Shown here in pieces: positions 6,871 to 15,831 of a stretch of 64,000 nucleotides of DNA. The position numbers and the translations under genes are program-made. The stretch lies in contig CAKUMB010000007.1 in assembly GCA_934667475.1 (NCBI GenBank), positions 1 to 64,000 of the forward strand, given 5' to 3'. The notes beneath the pieces were generated by a model that was not told the DNA's origin, did no database searches, and saw nothing but the letters and a program-made list of their open reading frames with translations. Position 1 is the first letter of the stretch. Each line of letters opens with the position of its first letter. This DNA is from an uncultured Muribaculaceae bacterium. Lineage in GTDB: Bacteria; Bacteroidota; Bacteroidia; Bacteroidales; Muribaculaceae.

Positions 6871-8460
6871 TTACTTGATCAGCTTAGAGGTGGCTGTGGT
6901 GCCGTCGGTGTAAGTCACCACCTTGATGTTGAGGCCGGTGGCGGGCTCGCTGAGGGCCACGCCTGCTGCGTTGTAGTAAACCACGCTCTTCACCTCCTTG
7001 GCAGCCTCAACGCTGCTTACGCCAGTGGGAACGCCCACGTTGAACTGCACGGGATAGAGGTTGTGCAGAGTGGCAGTGAGTCCGGTGGCTGCATCGTAGT
7101 TGGCCTTGATGAAGAGGGTGTAGTCGACTGTGGAAGCCGACTCAACCACGGGGGCTTCAACCGAGCCCTGTGCCTCACAGCCAGTGGCCGACTTGGCCAC
7201 GCCGGCAGCCAGAGTCACGGCCTTGTCGAGGGGCACATCGGCTGCTGCGGTGTATTTGCCGGGAACCATCATCAGGTCGTAGCTGGCCACATACCACTCG
7301 TTTTTGGCGGCCTTCCATGCTGCGTCAACGTTGAGGTTGGCGTTGTCGGCCGATGTGGCGGCGTCAACGCTGGTGAAGGCCACATCGAGTGTCACATCGT
7401 GGTCGGGCACTGTGACGCGTGTGTCGGTCACAAAGGGTTGGCCCGAGTTGCTGTTGAGGTTCACGTTGAATGCGCTCCAGGGGCGGAACTCCATGTTCAC
7501 CGTTTCCAGAGTGCGTCTGTCACCGCCGTCGGTCACCCAAGCCGATGCGCCAGTGTGGTGCGCGCCTGTGAATGTGACGGGGCCGTTGAGGGGCTGATAG
7601 AAGTCGTAGGGCGTTACGGCAGTGTCCACGCGGCACAGCTTGTAGCTGTACACGGTGCCATAGCCGTTGTCGCTGAGTGCGCCGATGTTGCTCGTTATTT
7701 GCTGGTAGTCCATCCACACCTCGGCGCTGTCGCGGTCGAAGCCGCCGGTGAGCTTCTTCAGGCGGCTGTATATCATGTTGCCGCTCTGGTAGTTTTCAAT
7801 GCCATATCCCTTGGCACCGAAGTTGATGAATGTGAATGTGTTGTCGTCGTTAAATGTCACTTTGCCCTTGTATGAGCGTGCCTTTTGGGCCTTCACGTCG
7901 TAGTCGGTGATCGAAGCGTTGGGTTTGAACACCACCACCGAGTAGATGTTTTTCCACTCGCGCCCCACCAGCGTGTAGTTGCCGTCTGAGCCGTTGTAGG
8001 CCTCAATCTTCACTGGCTTGTTGAAGTTGATTTGATATTCGCCGTTTTTTTCGGTGATGATGTCGGAAGTGTAGCGCAGGCCGTTTTTGCTGTAGTAAAC
8101 CTGGTTGATGGCCACCTGGGGCGTGATGTGTATAAAGGCGTATTTCGACGACTCCACCTCCAGCGTGTTGGTGGGGTTGTCGTCGTCTTCGGTGTAGGCC
8201 ATCACCAGTTTGTTGTCTTTTAAGATGAAAGGCACATCGCACAGGCCGTAGTAGTTTTTGAGCACCACAGTGCTGTCGTTCACCTTTTCGAAGTGCACAT
8301 AGCCGTTCACATAGTCGTGCAATGTGCGCTGTTTGTAGTTTCCATAGAAGATTTCGATGGCGTCGCCTCCATATTGCACGAGGTCGTCCACCGTCACTGC
8401 TTGGGCAGCCCCTGTCGCGAGGATGCCGGCAGCGATTACTGCGTAAATTTCCTTTTTCAT
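6871..8460 (-). CDS. Exported surface protein of unknown function with C-terminal tail
   Basis: The ATG at 8458-8460 is chosen because it opens a classic signal peptide (MKKEIYAVIAAGILATGAAQA); the longer frame upstream runs through the promoter. The mature protein of about 508 residues begins VTVDDLVQYGGDAIEIFYGNY and is rich in beta-forming and aromatic residues. I recognise no catalytic motif. The C-terminus, SVVYYNAAGVAL then TYTDGTTATSKLIK, matches the tail style of its neighbours. A consensus promoter lies about 115 bases upstream and a strong terminator downstream, so it is probably a single-gene transcript facing away from the lipoprotein at 8992. Confidence 0.65.
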   Translation of the reverse strand: MKKEIYAVIAAGILATGAAQAVTVDDLVQYGGDAIEIFYGNYKQRTLHDYVNGYVHFEKVNDSTVVLKNYYGLCDVPFILKDNKLVMAYTEDDDNPTNTLEVESSKYAFIHITPQVAINQVYYSKNGLRYTSDIITEKNGEYQINFNKPVKIEAYNGSDGNYTLVGREWKNIYSVVVFKPNASITDYDVKAQKARSYKGKVTFNDDNTFTFINFGAKGYGIENYQSGNMIYSRLKKLTGGFDRDSAEVWMDYQQITSNIGALSDNGYGTVYSYKLCRVDTAVTPYDFYQPLNGPVTFTGAHHTGASAWVTDGGDRRTLETVNMEFRPWSAFNVNLNSNSGQPFVTDTRVTVPDHDVTLDVAFTSVDAATSADNANLNVDAAWKAAKNEWYVASYDLMMVPGKYTAAADVPLDKAVTLAAGVAKSATGCEAQGSVEAPVVESASTVDYTLFIKANYDAATGLTATLHNLYPVQFNVGVPTGVSSVEAAKEVKSVVYYNAAGVALSEPATGLNIKVVTYTDGTTATSKLIK

Positions 8461-8573
8461 TGCGGTTAATAATTTAGTTAATAAATACTTGTTTAAACTT
8501 GTGTCGCTGCTTAAGGGTAGGGGGGGGCACCCTGTCGCAGAGCTGGTGAAGGTTCTCAGAACATTTAACAATG

Positions 8574-8605
8574 CAAAAATAGTCAATTGGCCGCTTTCTC
8601 GCAAA
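8574..8605 (-). promoter_or_regulatory. Promoter of the surface protein gene at 6871-8460
   Basis: On the minus strand TATTTTTG (8574-8581) is preceded after 20 bases by TTTG (8602-8605), a full match to the Bacteroidetes promoter pattern. Confidence 0.75.
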
Positions 8606-8737
8606 TCGGAGTGGTAAAATTGCAATGCGATAAACACATTTTTACGCTAATTGGTGTGTGTCGAATATACAATTATGATTGCAATATGTGCATAATTGTT
8701 TGTTTTAGTCGCGCTTGTGCAAAAAGGTGCGGCAATA

Positions 8738-8770
8738 TTTGGCTGGTTGAAAGAATTTTTGATAATTTTG
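8738..8770 (+). promoter_or_regulatory. Promoter of the PCMD lipoprotein / outer-membrane protein unit
   Basis: TTTG (8738-8741), 21 bases, then TAATTTTG (8763-8770). This matches the Bacteroidetes consensus and points towards the gene at 8992. Confidence 0.7.
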
Positions 8771-8991
8771 CACATAATCGCACCTATGTGCCACGCCTTG
8801 GCCCTTGGTGGGCGGCAGATGCGCGTAGTGTGTTGTGCTTCAAAGTGAAAGCAACTTGCATGCCAAGCGAAAGCCGCTTGTGCCATGGCAGCAGTCAGTC
8901 CCCCCGATGGCTGCTGCGCCGGCGGTGCGACGCAGCTTTTTCATAACCAAGCGAATTGGTGCAAATAGAACTCAAAATAATGAGCCCGAGT

Positions 8992-10149
8992 ATGAAAAAA
9001 ACAATTCAAACCATAGCGGTGGCGCTGTGTGCCTTAGGCACCACAGTGCTCACCTCGTGCTTCAAAGACGAGCCGCTCAACGCCGAGTGCGACATCGAGT
9101 CGGTGGCGGTGCACGTGCCGCAGCCCACGCAGGCGTTCTTCAACCTGAGCGACACGCTGCAAAATGTGCAGAGTGCCGACAGTGTGATCACATTTAGCGT
9201 GCGCAGCGGCGCCGATCTGAGCGCGGCCCGCCTCGACATTGCCACCACTTCCGGCGCCAAGCTGGAGCAGACAGGCGGCGGGCAGCTGCAGGTGGGTGGT
9301 GAAGTGCGCTACAAGGTGTCGTCGGAAGACGGCAACTGGTGTCGCTACTACACCATAAGGTTCGTCCCCGTCACCCACACGGTGAACGACACTGTCAAGT
9401 TCGACTTCGAGCACTTTGAGCTTGAGCCCAGGGCCGGCGCATACTACATTTGGCACAACGTGATGCCCGATGGCAGGCTTGGCAACGACTGGGCTACGGG
9501 CAACCCCGGCTTCCAGCTGAGCCGCGGCTCGGCTAAGCCCAACGAATATCCCACAGTGCCGCTGGCCGAGGGCTACGACGGCACGGGCATCAAGCTCATC
9601 ACACGCGACACCGGCCCATTTGGCGTGATAGCGAACATGCGCCTGGCCGCCGGCAACTTCTTCCTGGGCACCTTCGACGTGGGCAGCGCGCTGAAAGACG
9701 CCATGAAGGCCACCCGCTTTGGCATCAGCTTCGACAAGAAGCCCGTGAAGTTCACCGGCTACTACAAGTATGCCCCTGGTGAGAAATACCAGGACCGCTC
9801 TGGCAAGAAGGTCGACGGCGTGGTTGATGAAGGCTCGATATATGCCGTGCTGTACCGCAACCACGACTCGCAGGGCAACGCCGTGGTACTCGACGGCAAC
9901 GACGTGCTCACCAGCCCGCAGATAGTGGCCATAGCCAAGGTGCCCAAGGTGGACGCCACCACTGGGTGGACGGCATTTGAGGTAGCCTTTGACTACAACG
10001 AGGGCATCAACAGCGAGCTGCTGGCATCGCGCGGCTACAACCTGGCCGTGGTGTTCTCGTCGAGTGTCAAGGGCGACCAGTTTCAGGGCGCTGTGGGCAG
10101 CGAACTGTGTGTCGATAAGGTGAGGGTGATATGCGCCACCGAGGAGTAG
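8992..10149 (+). CDS. PCMD domain-containing lipoprotein
   Basis: The ATG at 8992 is chosen because it starts a lipoprotein signal (MKKTIQTIAVAL...) ending in the lipobox LTSC with Cys23. After a short N-terminal Ig-like stretch (about 30-125), residues about 135-380 match the PCMD family (putative carbohydrate metabolism domain): FDFEHFE, then WATGNPGFQLSRG, YDGTGIKLIT and a late FEVAFDYNEG / LCVDKVRVI block. Such lipoproteins are common at Bacteroidales cell surfaces and are often near outer-membrane proteins, as here. It is followed 62 bases later by a beta-barrel protein, probably in the same operon. The ligand is unknown; glycan binding is inferred from the family name only. Confidence 0.8.
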   Translation: MKKTIQTIAVALCALGTTVLTSCFKDEPLNAECDIESVAVHVPQPTQAFFNLSDTLQNVQSADSVITFSVRSGADLSAARLDIATTSGAKLEQTGGGQLQVGGEVRYKVSSEDGNWCRYYTIRFVPVTHTVNDTVKFDFEHFELEPRAGAYYIWHNVMPDGRLGNDWATGNPGFQLSRGSAKPNEYPTVPLAEGYDGTGIKLITRDTGPFGVIANMRLAAGNFFLGTFDVGSALKDAMKATRFGISFDKKPVKFTGYYKYAPGEKYQDRSGKKVDGVVDEGSIYAVLYRNHDSQGNAVVLDGNDVLTSPQIVAIAKVPKVDATTGWTAFEVAFDYNEGINSELLASRGYNLAVVFSSSVKGDQFQGAVGSELCVDKVRVICATEE

Positions 10150-10211
10150 CCGCCCCACTGAAAAGACATTCAATAAAACAACAACTAACAGACACTACAC
10201 AACTCATATAA

Positions 10212-10991
10212 ATGAGCATGACAAAACTAAAGACAGTAATGGCTCTGGCGGTGATGATGCTGGCAAGCACAGCCGCCATGGCACAAAAGAGCACAGGCTT
10301 CGGCCTCGACGACGTGAAGTTCAGCGGACGCCTGGGCTATGCACTGGGCGGCACCATGCCACACGGAATGCCCTCGAGCATACGCAGCCTGCACAGCTAC
10401 AAGCTGAAGACGAACCTGTCGGCCGGATTCGACGCCTACAAGCCCGTTCAGGGCCGCTGGGGCCTGATTACCGGTGTGCGCCTCGAAAACAAAGGCATGG
10501 AAATTGACGCGAGCGTCAAAAACTACCGTATGGAGATAACCCGCGGCGGCGAGACCCTGAGCGGCATGTTCACAGGCCGCGTGGTGACCAAGGTGCGCGA
10601 GTGGATGTTCACCGTGCCCGTGCTGGCCGCCTGCGACGTGAGCCGGCGCGTGCGCCTAAAGGCCGGCCCCTATCTGTCGTTCCTGTCGTCGAAGGAGTTC
10701 AGCGGCTATGCCTACGACGGCTATCTGCGCGTGGGCGACCCCACCGGCCCCAAGGTGGAGCTGGGCAGCGAGGAGGGCCAGCGCGGCACCTACGACTTCA
10801 CCGACGACATGCGCAAGCTGCAATATGGCATACTGGTGGGGGTCGACGTGAGCCTCACACCGCGCTTCGGCCTCTATGCCGACCTTGAGTGGGGCCTCTC
10901 GGGCGTGCACAAAAGCGGCTTCAAGACCATTGAGCAGCGCCTCTACCCCATATTCGGCGTGGTGGGCATCACCTACAACATCAACAAGTAG
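10212..10991 (+). CDS. Small outer-membrane beta-barrel protein
   Basis: A 259-residue protein with a signal peptide (cut after AAMAQ, near residue 25). The mature part has alternating strands typical of an OmpW/OmpA-like or OMP_b-brl family barrel: repeated GxxxGxxxxY stretches, DFTDDMRKLQYGILVGVDVSLTP-like hairpins and a last strand FGVVGITYNINK ending near the C-terminus. The size fits an 8- to 10-strand barrel. It sits between two PCMD-type exported proteins, suggesting one surface complex. An alternative ATG two codons downstream (10218) is equally possible. Confidence 0.7.
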   Translation: MSMTKLKTVMALAVMMLASTAAMAQKSTGFGLDDVKFSGRLGYALGGTMPHGMPSSIRSLHSYKLKTNLSAGFDAYKPVQGRWGLITGVRLENKGMEIDASVKNYRMEITRGGETLSGMFTGRVVTKVREWMFTVPVLAACDVSRRVRLKAGPYLSFLSSKEFSGYAYDGYLRVGDPTGPKVELGSEEGQRGTYDFTDDMRKLQYGILVGVDVSLTPRFGLYADLEWGLSGVHKSGFKTIEQRLYPIFGVVGITYNINK

Positions 10992-11066
10992 GCAAGCATA
11001 AAAAAATGACCAACAAAATATTATAAAATTCATAAAATCCACTTCAGAAAAAAGAAAGGTAAAAAG

Positions 11067-12611
11067 ATGAACAAATTTACTACACTTATGGCCCTGGCTG
11101 CCATGGTCTTTGCCGGCAAGGCATCGGCCACCGTCTACAACGGCCAGCTTCAGGTGAACGTGAACGGCTCGGTGTCGGAGCAGGCCCAGCCCATCACCAT
11201 TGTCACCAACGGTGACGAGTGCACGCTCAGCATCAACAACTTCTGCCTCACAGCAGGCGGCGAGAAGATGGGCGTGGGCAACATCGTGCTCAAAGGCAAG
11301 GCTTCGAGCAAGGCCGGCGACGTGATGGAGCTTTCGGTGAAGGACAATGTTGAAATCACCGCCGGCACCGACCCCTCCATAAGCATGTGGATGGGTCCCA
11401 TGCTGGGACAGGTGCCCATCGACATGAAGGCAACCTTCTCGTCGAAGGTGCTCAACACCACCATCAACATCGACATGATGAGCTCTCTGCAGCAAATCAT
11501 CAAGGTGAACTTCATCAGCGATGGCCTGCAGTTCCGCAACCCCGGTTTTGAGAACTTCCACGAGTCGAGCGAGTCGGGCTCGAATGGCACTGAGCCCAAC
11601 GGCTGGCACTCGTTTACAAGCGCCACTGGCTCACTGGCCAAGAGTGCCGGCGTGAAGGTGAAAAAGAGCGAAGAAGTGCGTCCCGGCACCGACGGCCAGG
11701 CCAGCGCAGTGCTCTTCTCATCGAGCATATATGGCATCATTGCCAATGGCACCATGACCACCGGCCGCCTCAACGCCGGCCACATAAGCCCCGCCAACGC
11801 TGCCAACCACTCGTTCCTCGACATGTCGAAGACCGACAAGGACGGCAACGGCGACCCCTTCTACACCGAACTCACCAACCGCCCCGACTCGCTCAACGTG
11901 TGGGTTAAGTTCAAGCAGCAGAAGGCCAACACCAGCTACCCCTATGCCACAGTGAGCGCTGCCATCACCAACGGCGCTTACTATCAGGATCCCGAGGGCA
12001 GCAACACCTATACCAACGTAATGGCCAAGGCTTCCAACACCACTATTGCCACCAACGGCAACAAGTGGCAGCAGCTGTCGGTGCCCTTCAACTACGTTGG
12101 CAGCAAGGTTGACCCCAAGGCCATTCTGGTGACATTCTCGACCAACGCCACTCCCGGCAAGGGCGGCGGCGCGGACTCGCTCTACGTCGACGACATCAAG
12201 CTGGTGTATAACAGCGAACTCGACTCAATCAAGTTCCGCGGTGCCAAACTCGACGGCTGGAACAAGAGCGTGGACACCTACAACCTCACCGCACAGGGCG
12301 AGGTGACTGCAAGCGACTTCAGCACACTTGGCCGCGGCCAGGTGGTTAACGTCGATGTGCAGGAGGTGAGCGTCAGCGACCGCAAGAGCTACGTGGCCAC
12401 CATCACAAGCTATGCAGCCGACATGAGCAGCAAAAAGGTGTACACTGTGAACATTACCGGCGTAACCGGTGTGAACGAGGTTGGCACCAACGCCCGCGAA
12501 ATCAAGGAAATCTACAACCTGCAGGGTGTTAAAGTAAGCAGCATGGAGCGCGGCGGCGTGTATGTGGTGCGCTACACCGACGGCACCGCAGCCAAGGTAA
12601 TCAATCACTAA
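11067..12611 (+). CDS. Exported protein with calycin-like and PCMD-like domains
   Basis: A 514-residue protein with a signal peptide (residues 1 to about 21, ASA-TVYNG). Residues about 22-150 resemble the calycin-like barrel, as in the protein at 5250. A PCMD-like region starts at LQFRNPGFENFHE (about 155) and ends with the strand DSLYVDDIKLVYN (about 375-387). A small beta domain follows, then the C-terminal tail EIYNLQGVKV ... RYTDGTAAKVINH. It therefore joins, in one chain, the domain types of its two neighbouring units. A strong terminator ends the unit 60 bases downstream. It probably acts with the lipoprotein and barrel upstream. Confidence 0.75.
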   Translation: MNKFTTLMALAAMVFAGKASATVYNGQLQVNVNGSVSEQAQPITIVTNGDECTLSINNFCLTAGGEKMGVGNIVLKGKASSKAGDVMELSVKDNVEITAGTDPSISMWMGPMLGQVPIDMKATFSSKVLNTTINIDMMSSLQQIIKVNFISDGLQFRNPGFENFHESSESGSNGTEPNGWHSFTSATGSLAKSAGVKVKKSEEVRPGTDGQASAVLFSSSIYGIIANGTMTTGRLNAGHISPANAANHSFLDMSKTDKDGNGDPFYTELTNRPDSLNVWVKFKQQKANTSYPYATVSAAITNGAYYQDPEGSNTYTNVMAKASNTTIATNGNKWQQLSVPFNYVGSKVDPKAILVTFSTNATPGKGGGADSLYVDDIKLVYNSELDSIKFRGAKLDGWNKSVDTYNLTAQGEVTASDFSTLGRGQVVNVDVQEVSVSDRKSYVATITSYAADMSSKKVYTVNITGVTGVNEVGTNAREIKEIYNLQGVKVSSMERGGVYVVRYTDGTAAKVINH

Positions 12612-12670
12612 TCGCAAACTTCCACAGCATGCCCCGCTGCTGAAAACGCGGGACATAGCCAAGCCATAAA

Positions 12671-12704
12671 AAGGCGGCCGCACATTTGTGTGGCCGCCTT
12701 TTTT
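12671..12704 (+). terminator. Rho-independent terminator of the PCMD/OMP unit
   Basis: Arms AAGGCGGCC (12671-12679) and GGCCGCCTT (12692-12700), with an inner CACA/TGTG stem, are followed by a T run. Confidence 0.9.
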
Positions 12705-12739
12705 CGCTCTAACCGTATGGGCGTTAGCCTTTTTTGCTC

Positions 12740-12747
12740 TAACTTTG
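12740..12747 (+). promoter_or_regulatory. Promoter -7 box of the SGNH hydrolase gene
   Basis: TAACTTTG matches TAnnTTTG and lies 26 bases before the ATG at 12774. No TTTG is found at the normal -33 spacing. The box ends a near-direct repeat of GCCTTTTTT(C)GCTCTAAC that also covers the preceding terminator T run. Confidence 0.5.
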
Positions 12748-12773
12748 CAATAATCAAAAAACAACCGACTATT

Positions 12774-13514
12774 ATGCTACACAATGCCAAACGATGGCTC
12801 GCGGCCTGTGCCGCCGTCATGGCGCTGGGAGCCTCGCTCACCTGCTCGGCCCAGCAGCCAGCCAAACCGGCCAAAGCCCCAAAGGACTGGGCCAAAATCG
12901 AGAAGTATGCCGCTGCCAACGACAGCGTGCGCCACGCCCGCAACAATGGGCGCCGGGTGGTGTTCATAGGCAACTCCATCACCGAACTGTGGAAGCGCAA
13001 CTATCCGCGCTTCTGGAACGAGCACCCCGACTATGTGTGCCGCGGCATCAGCGGCCAGACGTCCTACCAGTTTCTGGTGCGCTTCAGGCAAGACGTGATT
13101 GACCTCAACCCCGCCGTGGTGGTGATCAATGCCGGCACCAATGATGTGGCTGAGAACACCAACCCATATAGCGAAGACCGCACCGTGGCCAACATTGCCA
13201 CCATGGCCGAGCTGGCCCGGCTGCACGGCATAAAGGTGATACTCACCTCGGTGCTGCCAGCGTCGCACTTTTCATGGCGGCCGGCCATCACCGACGCCGC
13301 TCCCAAGATTGCCAGCCTCAACAAGCGCATCAAGGCCCTGGCAAAGAGCATGAATTGCGGCTATGTGGACTATTACAGCCACCTGGTGAGCGGCACCGAA
13401 TGCAGCCTCAACCCTGCCATGACCACCGACGGCGTGCATCCCACCGAGGCTGGCTACGACGTTATGGCCCCACTCATAGTGCAAGCCATCACCAAGGCCC
13501 TCGGCAAAAAGTGA
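12774..13514 (+). CDS. SGNH/GDSL-type hydrolase (secreted esterase or acetylhydrolase)
   Basis: A 246-residue protein. The ATG at 12774 is favoured because a signal sequence follows at once and a -7 box lies just upstream. Block I is FIGNSITE with nucleophile Ser68, then the oxyanion Gly in GISGQTS, block III AGTND and block V DGVHPTEAGY with the catalytic Asp and His. The signal ends LTCSAQ, so Cys24 might be a lipobox Cys. Close relatives resemble platelet-activating-factor acetylhydrolase-like or sugar-ester deacetylases. The S9 peptidase follows 32 bases downstream, probably in one operon. Confidence 0.85.
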   Translation: MLHNAKRWLAACAAVMALGASLTCSAQQPAKPAKAPKDWAKIEKYAAANDSVRHARNNGRRVVFIGNSITELWKRNYPRFWNEHPDYVCRGISGQTSYQFLVRFRQDVIDLNPAVVVINAGTNDVAENTNPYSEDRTVANIATMAELARLHGIKVILTSVLPASHFSWRPAITDAAPKIASLNKRIKALAKSMNCGYVDYYSHLVSGTECSLNPAMTTDGVHPTEAGYDVMAPLIVQAITKALGKK

Positions 13515-13546
13515 TATTTACAACTACAGCAAAACAAGTAAGGAAT

Positions 13547-15610
13547 ATGAACAGAAATTTAATTGTGGCAGCAGCCGCGGCGTGCGCGCTGGCTCTGCCA
13601 GCGGGTGCCCAGCAAAAGAGGGCATTCACCATTCCCGACCTCTACAGGGTGAAGAGCGTGAGCAATGTGCAGCTGTCGCCCGACAGCAAGACTCTGGCCT
13701 ACACCACGGGCAGCAGCAACTTGAAGGAGCACAAAAGCTTCAGCGATGTGTGCCTGATGGGCACCGATGGCAAGGGTACAAAAAGCCTGACAAACAACGG
13801 CAAAAGCAGCCTCACTGGCTGGAGCTCCGATGGCAAGGTGGTGTATTACACCAGCGAAACCGACGGCAACCAGCAGTTGTGGGCCTACACTGTGGCCAGC
13901 GGTGAAAGCCGCCAGATTACCGACTATGCCCTGGGCGTCGACGGCCCGGTGGTGTCGCCCGACGGCCGCTATGTGGCCTTTGCCGCCGATGTGTATCCCG
14001 AACTTGGCGCCGATGCGGCCGCCAACAAGGACTGGCGCAAGAAGAAGGACGACGGCCCAGTGCAGGCCCACATGGCCGACGCGCTGCTCTACCGCCACTG
14101 GACCAGCTACAACGATGGCCGCTATGCCCATCTCATAGTGTTCGACACGCAGTCGGGCACCTACACCGACGTAACTCCAGGCAACTACGAGCTCACCTTC
14201 AGTCTTGGCGGCGATGTGCGCTATGCCTTCTCGCCCGACAGCCGCGAGCTGTGCTTTGTGTCGAACCACAGCAAGCACCCCGAGGCCAACACCAACGCCG
14301 ACTTGTGGCTGGTGCCTGTCACCGGAGGTGAGGCCAAGTGCATCACCGAGACCAACAAGGCTTGGGACGGCTCGCCGGCCTATTCGCCCGACGGCCGCTA
14401 CATTGCCTACCGCACCCAGCTGGTGGAGGGCTACGAGAGCGACCGCTTCCGCCTGGCCGTGTACGACCGTAAGGGCGGCGAGCACCGCATAGTCACCGAC
14501 AGCTTCGACAACTGGGTGACCGACTTCAAGTGGGCCGCCGACTCGCGCTCAATCTACTTCATAGGCACAGTGCAGGGCGCGCAGCCGCTCTACCGCATCG
14601 ATTTGGCCAAGGGCACTATCACGCCTGCCGTCACCGGCAAGGCCATCACCAGCTATGCCTTCGACGCCAAGGGTAACTTCTATTACACCTACAGCACCAC
14701 TGGCCGCCCCGTGGCTCTCTACAAGCAGACTAAGGGCCGCGAGCAGCAGCTTACATTCCTCAATGCCCAGCTCGAGAGCGGGGTCGACATACGCCCCTCA
14801 GAGTCGATTTGGGTTGATGGAGCCGGTGGCGACAAGGTGCAGGTGTTCATCGTGAAGCCCCACAACTTCGACCCCTCTAAGAAATATCCGCTCGTGCTCA
14901 ACATTCACGGCGGCCCGCAGCAAATGTGGATGAACTCGTTCCGTGGCGACTGGCAGGTGTATCCCGGTGCCGGCTACGTTGTGGCCTATCCCAACATCCA
15001 CGGCTCCAACGGCTATGGCCAGGCATTTTGCCGCGCCATATCGGGCGACTGGGGCGGCAAGGCGTTTGAAGACGTGATGCTCGTGACCGACGCCCTCGCA
15101 AAGCTCGACTATGTTGACTCCACCCGAATGGGAGCCATGGGATGGTCGTATGGCGGCTACATGATGAACTGGCTTCAGGGCCACACGCGCCGCTTCAAGT
15201 GCCTGGCTTCGATGATGGGCGTGTATGACCTGCGTTCAATGTGGGGCACCACCGAAGAGCTGTGGTTCCCCGAGTTTGAGCTGCAAGGCCGCCCATGGAC
15301 CAGCGACATGTACCAGAAGTGGTCGCCGTCGAGCTACATCGACCGCTTTGCCACCCCCACGCTCATCATCACTGGCGAGCGCGACTACCGCGTGTCCTAC
15401 ACCCAAAGCTTGCAATACTTCACAGCGCTGCAGTCGCGCGACATACCGTCGCGCCTCATCGTGTTTAAGAACGACGGCCACTGGCCCAACACGCTCAAGT
15501 CGATGCCAGTGTACTACAACGCCCATCTCGACTGGTTCCACCGCTACCTGGGCGGCGACCCCGCCCCTTGGGACGTGACCAAGCAAATCAACAACCAGAT
15601 TGAATACTAA
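13547..15610 (+). CDS. S9 family serine peptidase (dipeptidyl-peptidase 5-like)
   Basis: The ATG at 13547 gives a signal peptide (MNRNLIVAAAAACALALPAGAQ) and a 687-residue protein; a longer frame upstream overlaps the SGNH gene and is not used. Residues about 30-420 form a TolB-like beta-propeller with repeated LSPDSK, VSPDGRY, FSPDSR and YSPDGRY blades. The alpha/beta-hydrolase domain has the nucleophile Ser534 in GWSYGGYM, Asp613 in GERDY and His645 in NDGHWPN. Such periplasmic peptidases remove N-terminal dipeptides in protein-fermenting Bacteroidetes. The size and arrangement resemble DPP5, but the exact specificity cannot be read from sequence. Confidence 0.85.
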   Translation: MNRNLIVAAAAACALALPAGAQQKRAFTIPDLYRVKSVSNVQLSPDSKTLAYTTGSSNLKEHKSFSDVCLMGTDGKGTKSLTNNGKSSLTGWSSDGKVVYYTSETDGNQQLWAYTVASGESRQITDYALGVDGPVVSPDGRYVAFAADVYPELGADAAANKDWRKKKDDGPVQAHMADALLYRHWTSYNDGRYAHLIVFDTQSGTYTDVTPGNYELTFSLGGDVRYAFSPDSRELCFVSNHSKHPEANTNADLWLVPVTGGEAKCITETNKAWDGSPAYSPDGRYIAYRTQLVEGYESDRFRLAVYDRKGGEHRIVTDSFDNWVTDFKWAADSRSIYFIGTVQGAQPLYRIDLAKGTITPAVTGKAITSYAFDAKGNFYYTYSTTGRPVALYKQTKGREQQLTFLNAQLESGVDIRPSESIWVDGAGGDKVQVFIVKPHNFDPSKKYPLVLNIHGGPQQMWMNSFRGDWQVYPGAGYVVAYPNIHGSNGYGQAFCRAISGDWGGKAFEDVMLVTDALAKLDYVDSTRMGAMGWSYGGYMMNWLQGHTRRFKCLASMMGVYDLRSMWGTTEELWFPEFELQGRPWTSDMYQKWSPSSYIDRFATPTLIITGERDYRVSYTQSLQYFTALQSRDIPSRLIVFKNDGHWPNTLKSMPVYYNAHLDWFHRYLGGDPAPWDVTKQINNQIEY

Positions 15611-15640
15611 CGGCGCCACGCGCTAATCGCCGCAACACCT

Positions 15641-15685
15641 AATCAGGGCTGGGGTTCTTGTGTGAACTCCAGCCCTGATTTGTGT
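15641..15685 (+). terminator. Hairpin terminator after the S9 peptidase
   Basis: Twelve-base arms AATCAGGGCTGG (15641-15652) and CCAGCCCTGATT (15669-15680) form a perfect stem. The T run that follows is weak, so it may also serve the minus-strand gene ending at 15832. Confidence 0.65.
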
Positions 15686-15831
15686 TCATAATATAAAGGA
15701 GGGCAATAAACGGCCATGAAAACCCAGGCAGAATATCGTTGCAATAGCCCGTTTAGGCCTGGAAAGAAGAAAGTGGCCGACTGATTAAGTCTTTTGCCCT
15801 TTCGGGGCGCTTTAGGGTTGCCGGGTGGGGA

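Larger units (their letters stand above)
8461..8991. other. Divergent promoter region with a 9-bp inverted repeat
   Basis: This 530-base gap separates two divergent surface-protein units. It holds a minus promoter (8574-8605), a plus promoter (8738-8770) and, between them, the inverted repeat ACAATTATG (8669-8677) / CATAATTGT (8691-8699), suitable for a dimeric regulator. The plus transcript would have a leader of more than 200 bases. A run of eight G lies near 8520. No convincing gene is present. Confidence 0.6.
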
